Source: Amoebophrya sp. AT5.2
Taxonomy: Eukaryota; Sar; Dinophyceae; Syndiniales; Amoebophryaceae
Length of the DNA: 10,703 nucleotides
Direction: 5' to 3'
Assembly: GCA_005223375.1 (NCBI GenBank)
Contig: RXOD01006317.1
Coordinates: forward strand, 1 to 10,703
In this document: one piece after another, positions 7,901-10,703 of the stretch
Numbering within the stretch: position 1 is the stretch's first letter
Layout of the letters: every line of letters begins with the position of its first letter
The notes under the pieces: model-generated
The model's input: only the letters and a program-made list of their open reading frames with translations
The model's database searches: none
Told to the model about the DNA's origin: nothing
Position numbers and translations under genes: made by a program

Positions 7901-8645
7901 CACTGTCGTTGGTCAGCTCCCGCTCGTCAGGAGCCGGAGCGGGAGAGGACGCAGCTGCCTTTTGGCTACCATTACCCTTGGCAGCATTTGCTGTCCGTCC
8001 GTCCCCTTCTGCGAAGAGAAAAGGCGAGCCCCGTCTGGAGGAAGTCAAGCCGTGCACGCCGCCACGCGACGGCGCAGTACTAGACCCGACAGGTGCTGTG
8101 TTCGTGCTGTTCGCGCTTCTTCTTCCAGCTCGGGAAGAAGGTGGTCCTGCGGCGTCTCCGTGCAGCAGCTTTCTGTTGTAGCTGTAGCTGGACTTCTTGG
8201 AACTTCCGCGAGACTCGAGCAGCTGGTCTGCGGCACTGCCAGGGGCTCTCCGCGACGACTGGGACTGCCGACTGTGCAAGAGATGATCGCGAGCATCCCC
8301 CGGATTTCTTGTTTTTGTTCCCCCTCCCAGGCTGGTAGAGGAAGACAACAGCGATGAATAGCCCTCCTCGTCAAGCACCGGCGGCGGCAGTTGGTGCGCG
8401 AGCAGCTGACCATGACCATGGGGATGCCCTCCCCGGCTCGATACCGAGGTCCCCGCCCCAGAGAGATTGTTCTTGGTCCTGCTCGTCGGCCCCGGATACT
8501 TGGCGTAGCAAGCGACGATCTCCGACATCGTAGCACGGGAAGTGGCCCGCAGGCGTTGCGTTCGCGTTTCGCCCGAGCGGAGCCGAGGCGTGCCGTCGAC
8601 GTCCGGAAAATGTGCTTCGCCATAGGTCTGCTGGTCGGGCTCCAT
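4953..8645 (-). CDS. Large hypothetical disordered protein with duplicated GHWEL motif and C-terminal coiled coil
   Basis: A 1230-codon frame from ATG at 8645 to TAA at 4953; no family recognised. Residues 1-390 are Ser/Gly/Arg-rich and disordered, with an acidic helix-like patch (251-272). An approximately 19-residue motif, PTT-V-[ST]-HD-x2-GHWEL, occurs at 416-434 and again at 493-511. Residues 590-665 are Lys/Glu/Arg-rich. Short ordered-looking pieces follow at 667-699 (SPEQQAAIQQYLRDNN onward) and 755-790. A strongly basic patch at 799-855 could be a nuclear or nucleic-acid-binding segment. Residues 946-1050 have mixed hydrophobic and aromatic content (for example WLLETL, FPFFWKQ) and look like a small folded domain. 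Residues about 1055-1125 form a probable coiled coil (LAALRVELEREREKSAFLVKK). The last 30 residues turn hydrophobic; a GTATAC...ATAG intron at the extreme 3' end is possible. A scaffold or cytoskeleton-associated role is a guess from architecture. Confidence 0.72.
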   Translation of the reverse strand: MEPDQQTYGEAHFPDVDGTPRLRSGETRTQRLRATSRATMSEIVACYAKYPGPTSRTKNNLSGAGTSVSSRGGHPHGHGQLLAHQLPPPVLDEEGYSSLLSSSTSLGGGTKTRNPGDARDHLLHSRQSQSSRRAPGSAADQLLESRGSSKKSSYSYNRKLLHGDAAGPPSSRAGRRSANSTNTAPVGSSTAPSRGGVHGLTSSRRGSPFLFAEGDGRTANAAKGNGSQKAAASSPAPAPDERELTNDSAFLEVDIPEEEQAHMQEILEEEDALAPSVPVIVVRDMSRAASKITSEVVTKDSGGEDETPRLGSEVVHDLDAPSLIIAAPKRSAGFVGTNDPRRGGDSPQIKDGSSLTAFSSSSSPEGGGGGASSNTRELHDDEDDDIPPVDDILGLPDTSVSGDKSMPPRGRVTRGPTTVSHDHPGHWELIMERDKNQYAQKPNSPPGFEPKGATTSPDEIDGEDRPSSDNIVTTGLDAATSLPLFERNERSQPTTVTHDDAGHWELMHERGQASANARSEQRREVAEFSRQQGGTTGMPQAAKNADATLVRKTGTASSVAAAEVLTAFSDLGRAEPVPYVDADSSSSELQPGREQELRGQNKSRMNYLSPPSVKSTPSKDKQVERREQQRAADAEKPRAAETEGKAERNETTTKPVEEKQTESADVLSPEQQAAIQQYLRDNNTVVTQLKDQIVLVVCKPPSPAPGGNRDTTSRSGSQQQQLQFSQPPRTSATTVRSGPPDPRSNRPSSSPMVRPEIAESGVDILPVGPEMGRQLIAAGAVHVPPLVLEPQRATGGTGSKKKTKTGSNRSSPGGRTSSSPAAERQASKRKGKKAAGKIRGGNQRLLRQVVSGKKNAADGAFEDGFTTFDEDQIKQAGGVLVGGDSSSRRRRSSGVGIFTEARADRSSSSAAGKSSSMAGNTSTFPAARRDRRGPPARGDPPHSAAFVWESRRRPLNLVRLTLSKQNETGKVNILPAGAAFHTHTEWLLETLNRSKEVQVGHDEDFPFFWKQANSSADPLERPLTSLAQLGAVETEKINMKEKKYFPYTGGAALHQALTAMSHELRTVHYEASEKAETSEARLAALRVELEREREKSAFLVKKVAEQHGDLVKMAGFLEENRTKTQTLEGTVAEEQDATRGGQTRRPKSVEDQMLGDICDDILSAEIGKNHDEALMAGARFLERNQTVLASLTTRHSKQFSLEVYFLTALSVSVLSSKRIDFILNLIFAND
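7113..7400 (-). repeat. Duplicated PTTVxHDxxGHWEL coding motif, 77-residue period
   Basis: Copy 1 lies at 7344-7400 (residues 416-434) and copy 2 at 7113-7169 (residues 493-511) of the 1230-residue protein. The copies share PTTV, HD, GHWEL and ER with few changes, and similarity is visible in the DNA too (for example GAGTTCCCA-TG on the plus strand). The linker between them is disordered and not repeated. The conserved His, Trp and acidic residues suggest a short linear binding motif present twice. Confidence 0.85.
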
Positions 8646-9255
8646 ACTCGTCCCTTGTCACTGACGTGGTAAAAGTGGTGGTGTGCTGTTCTTTCTCGAT
8701 GAACCAAGAAGTTGGCGCTATGGTACTACTGCGTAAGCGGCATACGTCGCTCACCGTCTCAATCTATCTTTTTGTTGAAAAAAGTTTCTAGCTACTGATG
8801 TTGCCGACTTTTCGACCACGATCGGGAACAGCAACGGACGACGTCTTCCTCGACACGCTCCCGATGATCTCTCTGAGACTGGTCTGAGTTCCCGCGCTCC
8901 TGCTGCCCGTCCTTGTTCTTGAAGTTTATCTTTATGCGCCAGCTACTATACCGCGACTGTTCGAAATTATGACGACCTTTTAACCACAGTCGACAACAGC
9001 TCGCCAACGAAGCTCTGCTTTACTTCTTACCTCTCTTTGTCTTTGTCGTCCTCTGCGTCTGCTCGCCAGATGTTCAACAGTGCTCGCCAAATGCTCAACA
9101 GTCCTCTGCGTCAGTCGCCAAATGCTCGCCAAATGCCGATTGATCCCGAAAGATTTACCCGTCCAGCCTGGATTTCGGCCTCGTGATCATAAAACGGGTG
9201 AATCAGTGATCAAGCAACCATCATCATGATCAGTCTTGTTTTCCTTGTGGTCATC
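8646..9255. other. Spacer upstream of the 1230-residue gene
   Basis: A 610-base stretch between two minus-strand genes. No convincing coding frame: the 71-codon frame at 8792-9007 has no supporting feature. An A-run at 8778-8783 (TTTTTT on the minus strand), about 135 bases before the ATG at 8645, could be the T-rich promoter element reported for dinoflagellate genes, but a run of six is weak evidence. Tandem repeats occupy 9050-9136. Three TGATCA palindromes lie at 9184-9189, 9207-9212 and 9227-9232, just after the stop of the upstream gene. Confidence 0.6.
9050..9136. repeat. Degenerate 21-base tandem repeat with higher-order unit
   Basis: GCTCGCCA-[GA]-ATG-[TC]-TCAACAGT occurs at 9061-9081 and 9082-9102, differing at two positions. 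CCTCTGCGTC-[TA] comes before the first copy (9050-9060) and again at 9103-9113, followed by shortened units GTCGCCAAAT (9114-9123) and GCTCGCCAAATGC (9124-9136). This implies at least two rounds of duplication. It is non-coding and lies 120-205 bases beyond the stop codon of the nucleotidyltransferase gene, probably in its 3' flank. Confidence 0.85.
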
Positions 9256-10596
9256 TCATGGTTCGTACCGCTCCACAAGATTCCGGAAATCTTTTTCCTG
9301 TAGGGCTCCTATCCTCCGATCCAGGGCAGCAATTACCGCTCGTTCATGGAGTATCCTGTCTTGATGAATTTTCTTCTCCTGCTCAAGTGCCATTATGGCT
9401 TTCTCTATGTGCTGTCCGCCCCCTACATCATCCACAACTTTCCGGTCCTCATCGCTAACTGCATGCTGTCGCTGTACTCGTGTGGTATCCGTCATTTTTT
9501 CCGAGCCTCCTATCAAATCACTGATCCGTTCGCTGTTCTCCGCATCTGTTGCAGATGCCTTTGAAGATGATGATGAACTGAAAATCATACGAGTATTCGC
9601 TGCAGCTGCTTGGGTCACCCTCGGTAGATGAAGCACAAGCAAGCCGTTTTCCAGGCATGGTTGAATTTTTTTCGATAATTTCCTCTTGCCGAAGTGGCCC
9701 CGCAACGCGTGGAAGCTGTTGTTGTATTTCTTTTGGTGGTGCGGGCTTCGTGCATGCTCCAGCAACTTGGTTTTGAATTCGTTGTCTTGAAGCAAAACGT
9801 CGATCGATTTGTCGTGCGTTGCGATACAAATCTTCAACAACCCACTGCAGCTATTTTCCTGCTCAACACGCAACGATCGAAACGCCCGCACGGTTGCCAG
9901 TTCTAACCACACGCCGGGGACGCGGAGAGCCGCAGGAGTCTGTGCCTTCAGAACTCTTACTACAGCACGCACATTCTTGTTCGCGTCGAAAAAGCGGTCA
10001 AGTTCGTCGTCCACGTCCTGTCGGGTTTTGCCGTAAAACTGCACGTGCCGCAGGTCTCTGGGCTCGTCGCCAAAGTTCCTCCACATCGGAACAAAGTCGT
10101 ACTCGTACGTGGCTGCGCACAGGTCCGACGATGTAGTTTCGGCCTCCACGAGAATTGCGATATCTTTTATTTTGACGCGCCGCGGTCGCACGGTCAGTGC
10201 AGCGCCAGAGCTCGAGCTCGAGGAGTAGCATGAGGACGGCGGCATGGAAAGTTCGTCTTCGTCGTTTTCAATTTCATCTCCGTGTGCTACTACACCGAAT
10301 TCATTTCGAATGCGCTTGGCAAACCACCTTCGCTGGTTCTGAGTGACCGGAGTCGTAGTGTGTATGCGGTAGTCATAGTCGGACGCGAGCGTGTGCGTCT
10401 GCCGTTTGGTAGAACCAGCCAAATGAAACTCGGTTTCTGCTCCGAAGCAATTCGATTCCCGAGCAATCCGGAGAATTCGTGACACAAACTCCTCGTCAGG
10501 CTCCGGCCGCATACTGCCGATCGCGTCTCCAAAAGCAACAAAGGCCGCCTCATCGTCCAGCGGGACGGGAATGAGACCTTGATGCTGTCGAGGCAT
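9256..10596 (-). CDS. CD-NTase/OAS-like nucleotidyltransferase with C-terminal coiled coil
   Basis: A 446-codon protein from the first in-frame ATG (10596). The frame continues upstream without a stop or ATG to the window edge, so the N-terminus may be longer or reached by splicing. Polymerase-beta-type active site seen: GS (61-62) and SDYD (72-75; Asp73, Asp75), then a third acid, Asp167, in YEYDFVP (164-170). The 92-residue gap between the second and third acids equals that of human cGAS (D227 to D319) and is longer than in OAS1. The helical segment VRAVVRVLKAQ...VPGVWLELATVRAF (210-239) matches the spine-helix and Pro-x-x-hydrophobic-E-L pattern of OAS and CD-NTases. These enzymes make cyclic or linear oligonucleotide signals from NTPs. 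Ser runs (125-130, 340-345) mark an active-site-proximal loop and a linker; residues 395-442 form a coiled coil. No zinc finger or signal peptide was seen. A TUTase/poly(A) polymerase is possible but less likely given the DFVP context. Product unknown. Confidence 0.72.
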   Translation of the reverse strand: MPRQHQGLIPVPLDDEAAFVAFGDAIGSMRPEPDEEFVSRILRIARESNCFGAETEFHLAGSTKRQTHTLASDYDYRIHTTTPVTQNQRRWFAKRIRNEFGVVAHGDEIENDEDELSMPPSSCYSSSSSSGAALTVRPRRVKIKDIAILVEAETTSSDLCAATYEYDFVPMWRNFGDEPRDLRHVQFYGKTRQDVDDELDRFFDANKNVRAVVRVLKAQTPAALRVPGVWLELATVRAFRSLRVEQENSCSGLLKICIATHDKSIDVLLQDNEFKTKLLEHARSPHHQKKYNNSFHALRGHFGKRKLSKKIQPCLENGLLVLHLPRVTQAAAANTRMIFSSSSSSKASATDAENSERISDLIGGSEKMTDTTRVQRQHAVSDEDRKVVDDVGGGQHIEKAIMALEQEKKIHQDRILHERAVIAALDRRIGALQEKDFRNLVERYEP

Positions 10597-10703
10597 GGTC
10601 TGGCACAACGACGGGGACGAATATATTCGCGCAAAAATAAATTCGCGCACTGCGGGACGACCTATCGCAATTATGGAATTCTGATAGACCCGAACACACG
10701 AAG
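10597..10703 (-). other. 5' flank or missing N-terminal exon of the nucleotidyltransferase gene
   Basis: The nucleotidyltransferase frame is open throughout this 107-base stretch but holds no ATG. It begins with GTG at 10650 only if a non-standard start is allowed, which is unlikely in a nuclear eukaryotic gene. It is either a 5' UTR that happens to stay open or coding sequence continuing out of the window. An AT-rich patch (10621-10643) contains two ATTCGCGC copies. Confidence 0.5.
10625..10648. repeat. ATTCGCGC direct repeat, 16-base period
   Basis: ATTCGCGC at 10625-10632 and 10641-10648 are separated by AAAAATAA, in an otherwise AT-rich patch 29-52 bases before the ATG at 10596. Spacing and position would suit paired regulatory sites, but two eight-base copies could be chance. 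Confidence 0.55.

Noticed and set aside
7408..8181. 257-codon plus-strand Ser/Pro-rich frame
   Set aside because: Mirror of a Ser/Gly/Glu-rich disordered region on the minus strand; low stop density explains it.
8792..9007. 71-codon minus-strand frame in the spacer
   Set aside because: Short, no motif, and no reason to prefer it over chance.
10208..10222. GAGCTCGAGCTCGAG palindromic run
   Set aside because: Lies in a Ser-run coding segment of the nucleotidyltransferase; explained by repeated Ser codons.
9256..10650. Start of the nucleotidyltransferase at GTG 10650
   Set aside because: GTG starts are not expected in a nuclear eukaryotic gene; ATG at 10596 is the first standard start and precedes all motifs.

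Overview
This window looks like nuclear DNA of a protist, most likely an intron-poor, GC-rich alveolate of the dinoflagellate kind; that placement is an inference. The reasons are four: a Ty1/copia-type reverse transcriptase with the HVDD form of the catalytic motif that I associate with dinoflagellate-type elements; very long open frames (446 to 1230 codons) with no obvious introns; proteins full of Ser/Pro/Gly/Glu-rich disordered sequence with coiled coils; and all four credible coding regions on the minus strand, head to tail. I see no rRNA, tRNA, CRISPR array or bacterial operon signals.

Layout in the order of transcription (high to low coordinates). At 10596-9256 lies a nucleotidyltransferase-fold protein. 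It has a GS...SDxD active site, a third acid in a YDFVP context and a helical segment like that of the OAS/cGAS/CD-NTase group, followed by a C-terminal coiled coil. Its frame stays open to the right edge, so its 5' end may lie outside. A 610-base spacer follows, with degenerate 21-base tandem repeats. At 8645-4953 is a 1230-residue, mostly disordered protein with a twice-repeated GHWEL motif, a basic patch, a small conserved-looking island and a coiled coil near the C-terminus. Only about 100 bases on, at 4851-3088, is a 587-residue basic protein with an IQ-like (calmodulin-type) motif, an SV40-like nuclear localisation sequence and a C-terminal coiled coil. Inside this gene is a near-perfect 34-bp inverted repeat with a 7-base loop. 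After a 409-base spacer, 2678-51 is the reverse transcriptase/RNase H end of a copia retrotransposon without visible gag, protease, integrase or LTRs.

The sequence does not show that the genes work together. Two of the host proteins carry calmodulin/nuclear or disordered-scaffold features, and the third may make a nucleotide second messenger or oligonucleotide. The two observations most worth following are the CD-NTase-like gene and the intragenic hairpin.
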